A stretch of DNA of 64,000 nucleotides, from NCBI RefSeq assembly GCF_003999995.1, contig NZ_RJAD01000001.1, positions 1,240,001 to 1,304,000 of the forward strand. The letters run 5' to 3'. The translations under genes were made by a program, and so were the position numbers. The notes beneath the pieces are model-generated. The model saw only the letters and a program-made list of their open reading frames with translations. It ran no database searches and had not been told where the DNA came from. Numbering within the stretch: position 1 is the stretch's first letter; each line of letters begins with the position of its first letter. This document shows positions 24,959 to 34,801 of the stretch, in pieces. Source of the DNA: Microbacterium sulfonylureivorans. GTDB lineage: Bacteria > Actinomycetota > Actinomycetes > Actinomycetales > Microbacteriaceae.

Positions 24959-26740
24959 GTGAGCATCAGCGACACCGACACGCGCGCAGGCGCGCCGCAG
25001 CCCGACCGGGGTTCCACCCCGAACCCGCGGCATGCCGACACGCGCCCTGAGGGCGCCCGCGCGCGTCCGCCGCGCCCGTCGACCAAGCCCAACGGGCAGT
25101 GGAAGATCGACGGCACCGCTCCCCTGAACGGCAACGAGGAGTGGAAGCAGGTCGACAACGGCCTCGCCGTCCGCGAGCGCATCGAGAACATCTACTCGAA
25201 GGGCGGGTTCGCCTCGATCGACCCGACCGACCTGCACGGCCGCTTCCGCGTGTGGGGCCTCTACACGCAGCGCAAGCCCGGCATCGACGGCGGCCGTACG
25301 GCGACCCTCGAGCCCCACGAGCTCGAGGACGCGTTCTTCATGCTGCGCGTCCGCATCGACGGGGGCCAGCTCACGACGGAGCAGCTGCGCGTCGTCGCCG
25401 GCATCTCGCAGGAGTTCGGCCGCGACACCGCCGACCTGACCGATCGCCAGAACATCCAGCTGCACTGGATCGAGGTGGAGTCGATGCCCGAGATCTGGCG
25501 GCGCCTCGAAGCCGTCGGGCTCGGCACCACGGAGGCGTGCGGCGACGTGCCCCGAGTGGTGCTCGGCTCGCCCGTCGCCGGCATCGCCGCCGACGAGCTC
25601 ATCGACCCGACGCCGCAGATCGACGAGATCACGTCTCGCTTCATCGGCGACGAGTCGCTCGCGAACCTCCCGCGCAAGTTCAAGTCGGCCGTCACGGGGC
25701 ACCCCAGCCAGGACGTCGTCCACGAGATCAACGACGTCGCCTTCGTCGCGGTCGACCACCCGGAGCTCGGCATCGGCTACGACCTGTGGGTCGGCGGCGG
25801 CCTCTCCACCACGCCGCGTCTCGCGGAGCGCCTCGGCGTGTTCGTCTCGCCGGAGCGGGTGGCGGATGCCTGGCACGGCGTCGCGCAGATCTTCCGCGAC
25901 TACGGCTACCGACGCCTCCGCAACAAGGCCCGGCTGAAGTTCCTGCTCGCCGAGTGGGGCACCGAGAAGTTCCGCCAGGTGCTCCAGGACGAGTACCTCG
26001 GCTATGCGCTCCCCGACGGCCCGGCCGCGCCGAAGCCACTCGCCCACGGCGACCACGTCGGCGTCCACCGCCAGAAGGACGGCCGGTTCTACGTCGGCGT
26101 CACGCCGATCGTCGGCCGCGTGTCGGGCCCGACCCTGGCGAAGCTGGCCGACCTGATCGAGGCGCACGGCTCGACGCGCCTGCGCACGACGCCGCACCAG
26201 AAGCTCGTGATCCTCGACATCCCGGAGGACCGGGTGGAGTCGCTCATCGCGGGGCTCGACGAGCTCGGCCTGTCGGCCCGCCCCAGCCTGATCCGCCGCG
26301 GCACCATCGCCTGCACCGGAATCGAGTTCTGCAAGCTCGCGATCGTCGAGACGAAGGCGTACGCGACGGCGGCCGTGCTCGACCTCGAGAAGCGTCTCGA
26401 GCAGTTCGAGCTGCCGCATCCGATCTCGCTCCACGTCAACGGCTGCCCCAACTCGTGCGCGCGCATCCAGACCGCCGACATCGGACTCAAGGGGCAGCTC
26501 GTCACGATCGACGGCGAGCAGGTGCCGGGCTACCAGGTGCACCTCGGCGGCGGACTCGTCGGCGCCGATCGCGACGAGGCAGGCCTCGGCCGCACCGTGC
26601 GGGGACTGAAGGTCGCCGCCGACGGCATCGCCGACTACGTCGACCGCGTGGTCAAGCGGTTCCTCGCGGACCGGGACGCCGCCGCCGACGAGACTTTCGC
26701 CCAATGGGCCCACCGTGCCGACGAGGAGGTCCTGCAATGA
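24959..26740 (+). CDS. sir: Ferredoxin-dependent sulfite reductase (siroheme/4Fe-4S)
   Basis: 593 residues. It reduces sulfite to sulfide with six electrons from ferredoxin. The double ferredoxin-like half-domains are present, and the siroheme/[4Fe-4S] ligands are Cys452 and Cys458 (CTGIEFC) plus Cys496 and Cys500 (NGCPNSC). A nitrite reductase of the same family cannot be fully excluded by sequence, but cysH, cysD, cysN, cobA and ferredoxin follow directly. The first 40 residues are a Pro/Arg-rich extension. GTG 24959 has GGAGG at good distance. It overlaps cysH by 4 nt. Confidence 0.93.
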   Translation: MSISDTDTRAGAPQPDRGSTPNPRHADTRPEGARARPPRPSTKPNGQWKIDGTAPLNGNEEWKQVDNGLAVRERIENIYSKGGFASIDPTDLHGRFRVWGLYTQRKPGIDGGRTATLEPHELEDAFFMLRVRIDGGQLTTEQLRVVAGISQEFGRDTADLTDRQNIQLHWIEVESMPEIWRRLEAVGLGTTEACGDVPRVVLGSPVAGIAADELIDPTPQIDEITSRFIGDESLANLPRKFKSAVTGHPSQDVVHEINDVAFVAVDHPELGIGYDLWVGGGLSTTPRLAERLGVFVSPERVADAWHGVAQIFRDYGYRRLRNKARLKFLLAEWGTEKFRQVLQDEYLGYALPDGPAAPKPLAHGDHVGVHRQKDGRFYVGVTPIVGRVSGPTLAKLADLIEAHGSTRLRTTPHQKLVILDIPEDRVESLIAGLDELGLSARPSLIRRGTIACTGIEFCKLAIVETKAYATAAVLDLEKRLEQFELPHPISLHVNGCPNSCARIQTADIGLKGQLVTIDGEQVPGYQVHLGGGLVGADRDEAGLGRTVRGLKVAADGIADYVDRVVKRFLADRDAAADETFAQWAHRADEEVLQ

Positions 26741-27480
26741 CCGTCTCCCTCGCGCCGCGCATCGCGGTGAAGCGCTCGCACGACGAGCTCCGTGCCATCG
26801 CCGAGCAGGGCGAGGCGGAGCTGCGGAGCCTGGCCGAGGGCGAGGCATCCCCCGCCGAGGTCGTCGCGTGGGTCGCACGCAACTTCGGAGCGGATGCCGC
26901 GGCCGTCGCCTGCTCGATGGCCGACGCCGCGCTCCCCCACCTCGTCGCCGAGCAGCTGCCCGGCGTCGACGTGCTGTTCCTCGACACGGGCTACCACTTC
27001 GCCGAGACCCGGTTCACGCGCGACGAGGTCGGGCGGGTGCTCGACGTCCGCATCGTCGACGTGCTTCCGGAGCAGACGGTCGCCCAGCAGGACGCCCAGT
27101 TCGGCGCGAAGCTGCACGACCGCGACCCTGCCCTCTGCTGCGAGAGACGCAAGGTCGCTCCCCTGAAGAACGCACTCGGCGGCTACGAGGTGTGGTTCAC
27201 GGGCGTGCGCCGCGAGGAGGCACCCACGCGTGCGAACACCCCGCTCGTGCAGTGGGACGAGCGCAACGGCCTGGTCAAGGTCAACCCCGTCGCGGCCTGG
27301 ACGTTCGACGACCTGCTCGACTACGCCGGCGACCACCAGGTGCCGGTGAACATCCTCGTCTCGAACGGATACCCCTCGATCGGCTGCGAGCCGTGCACCA
27401 AGCCGGTCGCCGCCGGCGAAGACCCCCGGTCCGGCCGCTGGGCCGGCCTCTCGAAGACGGAATGCGGGCTCCACGTATGA
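26737..27480 (+). CDS. cysH: Adenylyl-sulfate (APS) reductase, CysH family
   Basis: 247 residues. The PAPS-reductase fold is shown by VDVLFLDTGYHFAETRFTRD. Two cysteine pairs, Cys134-Cys135 (CCERRK) and Cys217/Cys220 (CEPC), form the [4Fe-4S] site that marks APS-using enzymes, and Cys243 in the C-terminal TECGLH is the catalytic residue. It reduces APS to sulfite with thioredoxin. No APS kinase (cysC) is seen in the operon, consistent with direct APS use. ATGA overlaps join it to the reductase before and cysD after. Confidence 0.95.
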   Translation: MTVSLAPRIAVKRSHDELRAIAEQGEAELRSLAEGEASPAEVVAWVARNFGADAAAVACSMADAALPHLVAEQLPGVDVLFLDTGYHFAETRFTRDEVGRVLDVRIVDVLPEQTVAQQDAQFGAKLHDRDPALCCERRKVAPLKNALGGYEVWFTGVRREEAPTRANTPLVQWDERNGLVKVNPVAAWTFDDLLDYAGDHQVPVNILVSNGYPSIGCEPCTKPVAAGEDPRSGRWAGLSKTECGLHV

Positions 27481-28397
27481 CCGACACGATCGCGCGTCCC
27501 GCGACGCGCCTCGACACCCTCGACCTCCTGGAGGCCGAGGCCATCCACGTGATCCGCGAGGTCGTCGCCGAGTTCGAGCGCCCGGTGCTGCTGTTCTCCG
27601 GCGGCAAGGACTCCGTCGTCGTGCTGCACCTCGCCACCAAGGCGTTCGCGCCGGGGCGCGTCCCGTTCCCGGTGCTGCACGTCGACACCGGCCACAACTT
27701 CCCCGAGGTGCTGGCCTTCCGCGACGAGACGGTCGCCCGCCTCGGCGTGCGACTCGAGGTCGCCCGGGTGCAGGACTACATCGACGACGGCCGGCTGCAG
27801 GAGCGCGCCGACGGCACGCGCAACCCGCTGCAGACGCTCCCCCTGCTCGACGCCATCGCCGCCGGCCGGCACGACGCCGTCTTCGGCGGAGCGCGGCGCG
27901 ACGAGGACAAGGCCCGGGCCAAGGAGCGCATCATCTCGCTGCGCGACGAGTTCGGGCAGTGGGATCCGCGCAACCAGCGCCCCGAGCTGTGGAGCCTGTA
28001 CAACGGCCGGCACACTCCTGGGCAGCATGTGCGGGCGTTCCCCATCTCGAACTGGACCGAGCTCGACGTCTGGCGCTACATCGAGCGCGAGGGCATTCCC
28101 CTCCCGCCGCTGTACTTCGCCCACGAGCGCGAGGTCTATGCCCGCGACGGCATGTGGCGTCCGGTGGGTGAGTTCTCCCCGCCCCGCGCGGACGAGACCG
28201 TCGAGGTGCGGACGGTGCGCTACCGCACGGTCGGCGATATGAGCTGCACCGGAGCAGTCGACTCGGATGCCTCCGACCTCGCCGCGATCGTCGCCGAGGT
28301 CGCCGTCTCCACGCTCACCGAGCGCGGCGCCACGCGCGCCGACGACCGCCTCTCCGAGGCCGCCATGGAGGACCGCAAGAAGGACGGGTACTTCTGA
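27477..28397 (+). CDS. cysD: Sulfate adenylyltransferase subunit 2
   Basis: 306 residues. The ATP-pyrophosphatase P-loop motif SGGKDSVVVLHLA is at about 41-53, followed by FPVLHVDTGHNFPEVLAFRD and the conserved GGARRDEDKARAKERI. It forms APS from sulfate and ATP in complex with the GTPase CysN encoded next. Length and C-terminal EAAMEDRKKDGYF fit the family. Both ends overlap neighbouring genes (4 nt with cysH, 1 nt with cysN). Confidence 0.97.
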   Translation: MTDTIARPATRLDTLDLLEAEAIHVIREVVAEFERPVLLFSGGKDSVVVLHLATKAFAPGRVPFPVLHVDTGHNFPEVLAFRDETVARLGVRLEVARVQDYIDDGRLQERADGTRNPLQTLPLLDAIAAGRHDAVFGGARRDEDKARAKERIISLRDEFGQWDPRNQRPELWSLYNGRHTPGQHVRAFPISNWTELDVWRYIEREGIPLPPLYFAHEREVYARDGMWRPVGEFSPPRADETVEVRTVRYRTVGDMSCTGAVDSDASDLAAIVAEVAVSTLTERGATRADDRLSEAAMEDRKKDGYF

Positions 28398-29713
28398 TGA
28401 CCGCGACGCTGACGTCCGAGGGAACGCTGTTCCGCTTCGCCACCGCGGGCTCCGTCGACGACGGCAAGTCCACCCTCGTCGGCCGGCTGCTGCACGACTC
28501 GAAGGCGATCCTCGCCGACCAGCTCGAGCAGGTCGCGCGCACGTCCGCCGAGCGCGGCTTCGCACACGGCGAGTTCGACTTCGCCCTCCTCACCGACGGG
28601 CTCCGCGCCGAGCGGGAGCAGGGCATCACGATCGATGTCGCCTACCGGTACTTCTCGACGGGTTCGCGGTCGTTCATCCTGGCCGACTGCCCTGGCCACG
28701 TGCAGTACACGCGCAACATGGTCACCGGCGCGACGACGGCCGACGCCGTGATCGTCCTGGTCGACGGCCGAAAGGGCGTGCTCGAGCAGACCCGCCGCCA
28801 CCTCGCCGTGGTGGCGCTGCTGCGCGTGCCGCACGTCATCGTCGCGGTGAACAAGATCGATCTCGTCGGCTTCTCGCAGGATGCCTTCGCCGCCGTCGCC
28901 GAGCAGGCGCGATCCGTCGCCGCCGACCTCGGAATCGCAGACCTGCACGTGCTCCCGGTGTCGGCCCTCGAGGGCGACAACATCGTCGAGCGGTCCGGGC
29001 GCACCCCCTGGTACGACGGCCCGGCCCTCCTCGAGCTGCTCGAGACCCTCCCCGCGGCCGACGAGCTCGAGCTGGCGCTGGAGCCGCTTCGCCTTCCCGT
29101 CCAGCTCGTGCTCCGCCCGCAGGGCGGGCTCGCCCCCGACGTCGCCGCCGACCCGGCCGCGGCCGAGCGCCTGCGCGACTACCGCGCCGTCGCCGGACGC
29201 ATCTCGTCGGGGACCGTCCGGGTCGGAGACCGGGTCGAGATCTTCCCGTCCGGCATCGCGACGACGGTCACCGGCATCCGCTCAGCGGGTGCGTCGGTCG
29301 ACGCGGCCGCCGCACCCGAGTCGGTGTCACTGGAGTTCGCCGACGACCTCGACACCGCCCGGGGCGCGCTCGTGGTGGCCGAAGGAACCCTCCCCGCCGC
29401 GCGCCGAGAGGTCGACGCCGAGCTGTTCCAGCTCGACGCGCGTCCCCTCACGCCGGGGGTCCGGGTGCTCGTCAAGCACGGCACCACCACGACGCAGGCG
29501 GTCGTCGCGCAGATCGAGTCGCGCTACGACCTCGACGCGCTGACGCACGAGCCGGCGCAGACGCTGCAGACCAACGACATCGGCCGCGTGCGGCTGCGCC
29601 TGGCCGCCGATCTTCCGCTCGAGCCGTACGGCACGAGCCGGCACGGGGGCTCGTTCCTCGTCATCCACCCGTCCGACGGCGCCACGCTGGCCGCCGGCAT
29701 CGCGCGCGTCTGA
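28397..29713 (+). CDS. cysN: Sulfate adenylyltransferase subunit 1 (GTPase)
   Basis: 438 residues. GTPase motifs are intact: P-loop GSVDDGKST (18-26), DCPGH and NKID, with EF-Tu-like beta-barrel domains 2 and 3 after residue ~220. GTP hydrolysis drives APS synthesis by CysD. There is no fused CysC kinase domain, so the protein stops where CysNC fusions would continue, consistent with APS rather than PAPS reduction. It starts in the TGATG junction with cysD. The next gene begins 44 nt later with its own AAGGAGG. Confidence 0.96.
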   Translation: MTATLTSEGTLFRFATAGSVDDGKSTLVGRLLHDSKAILADQLEQVARTSAERGFAHGEFDFALLTDGLRAEREQGITIDVAYRYFSTGSRSFILADCPGHVQYTRNMVTGATTADAVIVLVDGRKGVLEQTRRHLAVVALLRVPHVIVAVNKIDLVGFSQDAFAAVAEQARSVAADLGIADLHVLPVSALEGDNIVERSGRTPWYDGPALLELLETLPAADELELALEPLRLPVQLVLRPQGGLAPDVAADPAAAERLRDYRAVAGRISSGTVRVGDRVEIFPSGIATTVTGIRSAGASVDAAAAPESVSLEFADDLDTARGALVVAEGTLPAARREVDAELFQLDARPLTPGVRVLVKHGTTTTQAVVAQIESRYDLDALTHEPAQTLQTNDIGRVRLRLAADLPLEPYGTSRHGGSFLVIHPSDGATLAAGIARV

Positions 29714-29757
29714 CCGCGCACATCACCCATCCCGCACTGCCACGAAGGAGGCGAACC

Positions 29758-30825
29758 GTGAACACCATCCGCACCGCGACAACGCTCACCACATTTGGGC
29801 TTGTGGCCGCGATGATGGCCGGCTGCGCCTCCGCGGCGGGCAGCAGCCCCGCGGCCGAAGAGGTGACCGAACTGCGCCTCGGCTACTTCGCGAACGTCAC
29901 CCACGCCCCCGCGCTCGTGGGACTGGAGGAAGGCCTCTTCGAGGACGCGCTCGGCGACATCGATGTGACCACGTCGGTCTTCAACGCCGGTCCGGCCGCG
30001 ATCGAGGCGCTCACGGCCGGGGCGATCGACGCGACGTACATCGGCCCGAACCCGTCGATCAACACGTTCATCCAGTCCGGCGGTGCGTCGGCGCGCATCG
30101 TCGCGGGTGCGGCCACCGGCGGCGCCGCGCTGGTGGTCCGGCCCGGCATCGACAGCCCGGACGACCTGGCCGGAACGACGCTCGCCTCGCCGCAGCTGGG
30201 CAACACGCAGGATGTCGCGCTCCGCGTCTACCTCGCCGATCAGGGGTATGAGACCGACACCTCGGGCGGCGGCGACGTCTCGGTCACGCCGACCGAGAAC
30301 GCCCAGACGCTGACGCTCTTCCAGCAGGGCGCGGTCGACGGCGCCTGGCTCCCCGAGCCGTGGGTGTCGCGCCTCGTCATCGACGAGGGCGCTGAGGTGC
30401 TCGTCGACGAGGCGAACCTGTGGCCCGACGGCGAGTTCCCGACGACGGTGCTCCTCGTCCGCGCGGAGTTCCTCGAGGAGCACCCCGACGTCGTCGAGCA
30501 GCTGCTGGAGGGCCATGCCGCCGCGGTCCAGTGGATCGAAGACAACCCCACGGAGGCGCCCGGCGTCATCAACGCGGCCATCGAGGCCGAGACCGGCAAG
30601 CCGCTCAGCGACGCGGTGATCGAGCGGGCCCTCCAGCACGTCACGTTCTCGGTCGACCCGCACGCAGACACCTTCGAGACCCTCGTCGCGGACGGCCTCG
30701 ACGCCGGCACGCAGAAGGAGGGCTCGATCGACGGGCTGTTCGACCTGCGCTTGCTGAACGGACTGCTCGAGGCATCCGGTGCGCAGCCGGTGTCGGCGGC
30801 GGGGCTCGGAGAGGACTCGCCGTGA
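29758..30825 (+). CDS. ABC transporter substrate-binding lipoprotein (SsuA/NrtA-like), 355 aa
   Basis: The signal peptide ends in the lipobox MAGC with Cys23. The mature protein has the SsuA/TauA/NMT1-like start LRLGYFANVTHAPALVGLEE and IDATYIGPNPSINTFI. The family binds sulfonates, taurine or nitrate; in this operon it most likely delivers sulfate or a sulfonate to feed CysDN (inference). GTG 29758 has AAGGAGG. It overlaps the ATPase gene by 4 nt. Confidence 0.9.
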   Translation: MNTIRTATTLTTFGLVAAMMAGCASAAGSSPAAEEVTELRLGYFANVTHAPALVGLEEGLFEDALGDIDVTTSVFNAGPAAIEALTAGAIDATYIGPNPSINTFIQSGGASARIVAGAATGGAALVVRPGIDSPDDLAGTTLASPQLGNTQDVALRVYLADQGYETDTSGGGDVSVTPTENAQTLTLFQQGAVDGAWLPEPWVSRLVIDEGAEVLVDEANLWPDGEFPTTVLLVRAEFLEEHPDVVEQLLEGHAAAVQWIEDNPTEAPGVINAAIEAETGKPLSDAVIERALQHVTFSVDPHADTFETLVADGLDAGTQKEGSIDGLFDLRLLNGLLEASGAQPVSAAGLGEDSP

Positions 30826-31691
30826 CCGCAGCACGGAGGGCATCCGGTGTCACGTCGCCGCCCGTCGGCGACGCGGCACCGCTCCCCGCCGCGCCCAACC
30901 ACCTCGGGCCGAGCTTCGACGGGGTCGCGCCGGTCCCCGCCCCCGCCCCCGCGCCCGCGCCCGCAGTGCGGATCGACGGGGTGTCCAAGCGGTTCGGCGG
31001 CGGACCGCTCGTGCTCGACGACGTCGCGCTCGACATCGCGCCGGGCGAGTTCGTGTGCCTGCTGGGCGCGTCGGGGTGCGGCAAGTCGACGCTGCTGAAC
31101 CTCATCGCGGGTCTCGACCGTCCCACTGCCGGGCACATCGAGACGCCGACCGCGGGCTCGGCCGTCATGTTCCAGGAGTCGGCGCTCATGCCCTGGCTCA
31201 CGGCGCGTCGCAACGTCGAGCTGGCGCTGCGCCTGCGCGGCGTCCCTCGCGGCCAGCGCAAGGAGAAGGCGCTCGCGCTGCTCGACACGGTGAACCTCGC
31301 GGATGCCGCGGAGAAACGCCCGCACGAGCTCTCGGGCGGCATGCGCCAGCGCGTCGCGCTCGCCCGGGCACTCGCCCAGGACCGCCCCGTCCTCCTCATG
31401 GACGAGCCGTTCGCCGCCCTCGACGCGATCACCCGCGACCTGCTCCACGAGGAGCTCGAGCGGGTCTGGCGGGCCACCGGCCGCACCATCGTGTTCGTCA
31501 CCCACAACGTCCGGGAGGCGGCGCGACTCGGCCAGCGCGTCGTGCTCCTCTCGAGCCGCCCGGGGCGCGTGGCCGGCGAATGGCGCATCTCGCAGACGGT
31601 CGGGCGTCGCATCGAGTCGCCCGAGGTGGCGGCGCTCTCCGTCGAGATCACCGACCAGCTGCGGAAGGAGATCCGCCGAAATGCCGCGTGA
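30822..31691 (+). CDS. ABC transporter ATP-binding protein (SsuB/TauB-like), 289 aa
   Basis: An Ala/Pro-rich N-terminal extension of about 45 residues precedes the nucleotide-binding domain: Walker A GASGCGKST, Q-loop MFQESALMPW, signature LSGGMRQR, Walker B VLLMDEPF and the switch His in FVTHNVREA. It powers the import system formed with the proteins encoded on either side. The GTG start sits in a GTGA overlap with the binding-protein gene. A later start near the NBD cannot be excluded, because the extension is low complexity. Confidence 0.92.
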   Translation: MTAARRASGVTSPPVGDAAPLPAAPNHLGPSFDGVAPVPAPAPAPAPAVRIDGVSKRFGGGPLVLDDVALDIAPGEFVCLLGASGCGKSTLLNLIAGLDRPTAGHIETPTAGSAVMFQESALMPWLTARRNVELALRLRGVPRGQRKEKALALLDTVNLADAAEKRPHELSGGMRQRVALARALAQDRPVLLMDEPFAALDAITRDLLHEELERVWRATGRTIVFVTHNVREAARLGQRVVLLSSRPGRVAGEWRISQTVGRRIESPEVAALSVEITDQLRKEIRRNAA

Positions 31692-32604
31692 CACCACCGC
31701 CCTCGTGGGCACCGCCACCGGGGCCGAGGCATCCGCCTCCGACGACCTCCGCAGCCTCGCCGCCGGACTCGACCGCCTTCAGACCGACGCCGAGCAGGCG
31801 CCGAGCCGTTGGCGGCGCTTCGCCGAGAGTGTCGTGCCGCCGATCGTGTTCGTGCTCCTTCTGCTCGTCGTCTGGCAGCTGTACGTCGTGATCGCCGAGC
31901 CGCGCCCCGACAAGGTGCCGAGCCCGCTGGCCGTTGCGAACGCCCTCGGCGCCGCGTGGGACTCGGGTCGCCTGCAGGAGGCCGTCGCGACGAGCCTCGA
32001 GCGCGGCATCGTCGGATTCCTCATCGCCATCGCGGTCGGGACGCCCATCGGCCTGCTGCTCGCCGAGGTGCGTCCGATCCGCCGCGCGGTCGGCCCGATC
32101 ATCTCGGGACTCCAGGTGCTCCCGTCCGTCGCGTGGGTTCCCGCGGCGATCATCTGGTTCGGACTCTCCGATGCCACGGTCTACTTCGTGATCCTGATGG
32201 GCGCGATCCCGTCGATCGTCAACGGTCTCATCGCCGGCGTCGACCAGGTGCCGCCGCAGCTGCGCCGCGTCGGGACGGTGCTCGGTGCATCGCGCTGGCA
32301 GCTGGCGACGGTGGTGATCCTCCCCGCCGCGCTCCCCGGCTACCTGGCCGGGCTCAAGCAGGGCTGGGCCTTCTCGTGGCGCTCGCTCATGGCGGCTGAG
32401 ATCATCGCGACGGGCGGCACGATCGGCTTCGGCCTCGGCTCGATGCTGCAGCAGTCCCGTGAGCTCGCCGACCTGGCCGGTGTGCTCGGCACGATCATCG
32501 TGATCCTGGTGATCGGCGTCCTCATCGAGCTCGTCTTCTTCGGGCCGCTGGAGCGACGGATGCTGCGCCGCCGAGGCCTCCTCGTCACGGCAGGTGCGCG
32601 ATGA
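31681..32604 (+). CDS. ABC transporter permease (SsuC/TauC-like), 307 aa
   Basis: Six hydrophobic helices begin at about residue 50. The cytoplasmic EAA-type loop reads RVGTVLGASRWQLATVVILP, and WIPAA-like VAWVPAAIIWFGLSD is typical of the sulfonate/nitrate class. It starts inside the ATPase gene (11-nt overlap) with GGAAGGAG upstream and overlaps cobA by 4 nt. It forms the membrane channel of the importer in this sulfur operon. Confidence 0.92.
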   Translation: MPRDTTALVGTATGAEASASDDLRSLAAGLDRLQTDAEQAPSRWRRFAESVVPPIVFVLLLLVVWQLYVVIAEPRPDKVPSPLAVANALGAAWDSGRLQEAVATSLERGIVGFLIAIAVGTPIGLLLAEVRPIRRAVGPIISGLQVLPSVAWVPAAIIWFGLSDATVYFVILMGAIPSIVNGLIAGVDQVPPQLRRVGTVLGASRWQLATVVILPAALPGYLAGLKQGWAFSWRSLMAAEIIATGGTIGFGLGSMLQQSRELADLAGVLGTIIVILVIGVLIELVFFGPLERRMLRRRGLLVTAGAR

Positions 32605-33422
32605 CCGCCGCCGGCAAGGTGTGGCTCGTCGGAGCCGGGCCGGGCGACGCCGGGCTGCTGACGGTGAAGGGCCTGCGCGCCCTCGAGCGCGCGCACGTCA
32701 TCGTGGCGGACCGCCTCGGCGCACGCGGCGTGCTCGACGGGCTGGCAGCCGACGGCGTCGAGCTCACCGCCGACGTCGTCGACGTCGGCAAGCTCCCGGG
32801 CCACCACGCCGTCCCTCAGGACGCCATCAACGCCCTCCTCGTGCAGCTCGCCCGGGATGGGAAGACCGTCGTCCGGCTCAAGGGCGGCGACCCGTACGTC
32901 TTCGGCCGTGGCGGGGAGGAGCTCGCCGCGTGCCAGGAGGCCGGGGTCGAGGTCGAGGTCGTGCCGGGGATCACCAGCGCCATCTCGGTGCCCGCGATCG
33001 CCGGCATCCCGCTCACCCACCGCGGCGTCGCGACCGCCTTCACCGTCGCGACCGGGCACGACCAGATCCGCGAGCTCGGCGGCGGTAGCGACCACACCGT
33101 CGTCCTGCTCATGGGAGTCGGCACCCTCGCGAACTCCGCTCTCATCCTCGCCCGCGGCGATCGCGGCGCCGACTGCCCCGTCGCGATCGTCGAGGACGGC
33201 TTCGGCCCCGGCCAGCGGGTCACCGTCGGCACCCTTGCGACCATCGCACAGCAGGCCGCGCTCCGCGGCGTGCGCTCCCCCGCCGTCGTCGTCGTCGGCG
33301 ACGTCGTGCGCCTCAGCCCCTATGCCCCCGACGAGATCGCCACGACCGATCTGTCGTCTTTCGACCCCCTCGCCCCCCTCGCACCACGCGGGGACGCCAC
33401 CGGAAAGGCCCCCGCCCCGTGA
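32601..33422 (+). CDS. cobA: Uroporphyrinogen-III C-methyltransferase
   Basis: 273 residues. SUMT motifs are visible: VWLVGAGPGDAGLLTVKGL, the SAM loop VRLKGGDPYVFGRGGEE, and PGITSAISVPAIAGIPLTHR. It adds two methyl groups to uroporphyrinogen III, giving precorrin-2, the first step toward siroheme. There is no fused CysG dehydrogenase/ferrochelatase domain; the chelatase is encoded at 24096. The NAD-dependent precorrin-2 dehydrogenase is not in this window and must lie elsewhere or be replaced. It has 4-nt overlaps on both sides. Confidence 0.95.
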   Translation: MTAAGKVWLVGAGPGDAGLLTVKGLRALERAHVIVADRLGARGVLDGLAADGVELTADVVDVGKLPGHHAVPQDAINALLVQLARDGKTVVRLKGGDPYVFGRGGEELAACQEAGVEVEVVPGITSAISVPAIAGIPLTHRGVATAFTVATGHDQIRELGGGSDHTVVLLMGVGTLANSALILARGDRGADCPVAIVEDGFGPGQRVTVGTLATIAQQAALRGVRSPAVVVVGDVVRLSPYAPDEIATTDLSSFDPLAPLAPRGDATGKAPAP

Positions 33423-34801
33423 CCTCTTCGACCCTCGACAACCTCCGCGTCGCGATCGTCGGCGCCGGCCCCGCCGGCATCTACGCCGGCAACATCCTCG
33501 CCAACTCCGTCCAGGATGCCGGCGGCCGGGTCGCGATCGACCTGTTCGAGTCGCTGCCCGCCCCGTACGGGCTCATCCGCTACGGTGTCGCTCCCGATCA
33601 CCCGCGCATCAAGGGCATCGTGACGTCGCTGCACGAGATGCTCGACGTCGGCACGATCCGCTTCGTCGGCAACGTCGAGGTCGGCCGCGACATCGCGCTC
33701 GACGAGCTGCACGAGCGCTACGACGCCGTCATCCTGGCCACCGGAGCCATCCGCGACGCGGCCCTCGACATCCCCGGCATCGACCTTCCGGGCTCGTACG
33801 GGGCCGCCGACTTCGTCGCGTGGTTCGACGGCCACCCCGACGTTCCGGGCGACTGGACGCTCGACGCCGCCGAGGTCGCCGTCATCGGCAACGGCAACGT
33901 CGCCCTCGACGTCGCCCGCATCCTCGCCAAGCACCCGGTCGACCTGCGCTCGACCGAGATCGCCGACAACGTGCTGGCCGGACTCGAGGCATCCGTCGTC
34001 ACCGACGTGCACGTGTTCGGACGGCGCGGTCCGGCCGACATCAAGTTCACCCCGATCGAGCTGCGCGAGCTCGGCGAGGTGCCGAACGTCGACATCGTGG
34101 TCCACGACGAGGACTTCGCGCACCTCGAGGGCATGACGCCGGCCACCAACCAGCTGAAGGTCATGCTGCGCATCCTCGAGAGCTGGCGCGCCCGCGAGTC
34201 GACCGGCGCGAGCCGCCGGCTGCACCTGCACTTCTACCACTCGCCCCTCGAGGTGCTGGGCACCGATCGGGTGGAGGGTCTCCGCTTCGAGCGCACCGAG
34301 CCCACCGGCGAGGGCAGCGCCGTCCGCGGCACCGGCGAGATCCGCGAGGTGCCCGTCCAGCAGGTGTACCGCGCGGTCGGGTACTACGGCACGCCCGTGG
34401 TGGACGCGCCGTTCGACGACGCGCGCGGCGTCATCCCGAACATCGAAGGACGGGTGCAGGATGCCTCCTCCCCCGTCGCCGGGCTCTATGCGACCGGCTG
34501 GATCAAGCGCGGACCGGTCGGACTCATCGGTCACACGAAGTCCGACGCGATGGAGACGATCGCCCATCTCGTGGCCGATGCCGCCGGAGGTCGGCTCTCG
34601 GCACCCGTGGTCGACGATGACGTGCTCGAGCTCCTCGACGCGCGCGAGGTCGCGTACACGACGTGGGACGGATGGCTCGCCCTCGACGCGCACGAGCGCG
34701 AGCTCGGCGCGACTCACCGGCACACCCGCGAGCGCGTCAAGGTCGTCCCCCGCGACGAGCAGGTCGACATCTCGCGGTCCGGGGCGCTGATCCGATCGTG
34801 A
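33419..34801 (+). CDS. Ferredoxin-NADP+ reductase (FprA/adrenodoxin reductase type), 460 aa
   Basis: FAD-binding motif VAIVGAGPAGIYAGNIL is at about 10-28; LPAPYGLIRYGVAPDHPRIK and the NADP motif VAVIGNGNVALDVARIL follow, then GLYATGWIKRGPVGLIGHTK, all as in FprA. It passes electrons from NADPH to the ferredoxin encoded next, which in turn can reduce the sulfite reductase at the head of the operon. GTG start in a GTGA overlap with cobA. Length is normal. Confidence 0.94.
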   Translation: MTSSTLDNLRVAIVGAGPAGIYAGNILANSVQDAGGRVAIDLFESLPAPYGLIRYGVAPDHPRIKGIVTSLHEMLDVGTIRFVGNVEVGRDIALDELHERYDAVILATGAIRDAALDIPGIDLPGSYGAADFVAWFDGHPDVPGDWTLDAAEVAVIGNGNVALDVARILAKHPVDLRSTEIADNVLAGLEASVVTDVHVFGRRGPADIKFTPIELRELGEVPNVDIVVHDEDFAHLEGMTPATNQLKVMLRILESWRARESTGASRRLHLHFYHSPLEVLGTDRVEGLRFERTEPTGEGSAVRGTGEIREVPVQQVYRAVGYYGTPVVDAPFDDARGVIPNIEGRVQDASSPVAGLYATGWIKRGPVGLIGHTKSDAMETIAHLVADAAGGRLSAPVVDDDVLELLDAREVAYTTWDGWLALDAHERELGATHRHTRERVKVVPRDEQVDISRSGALIRS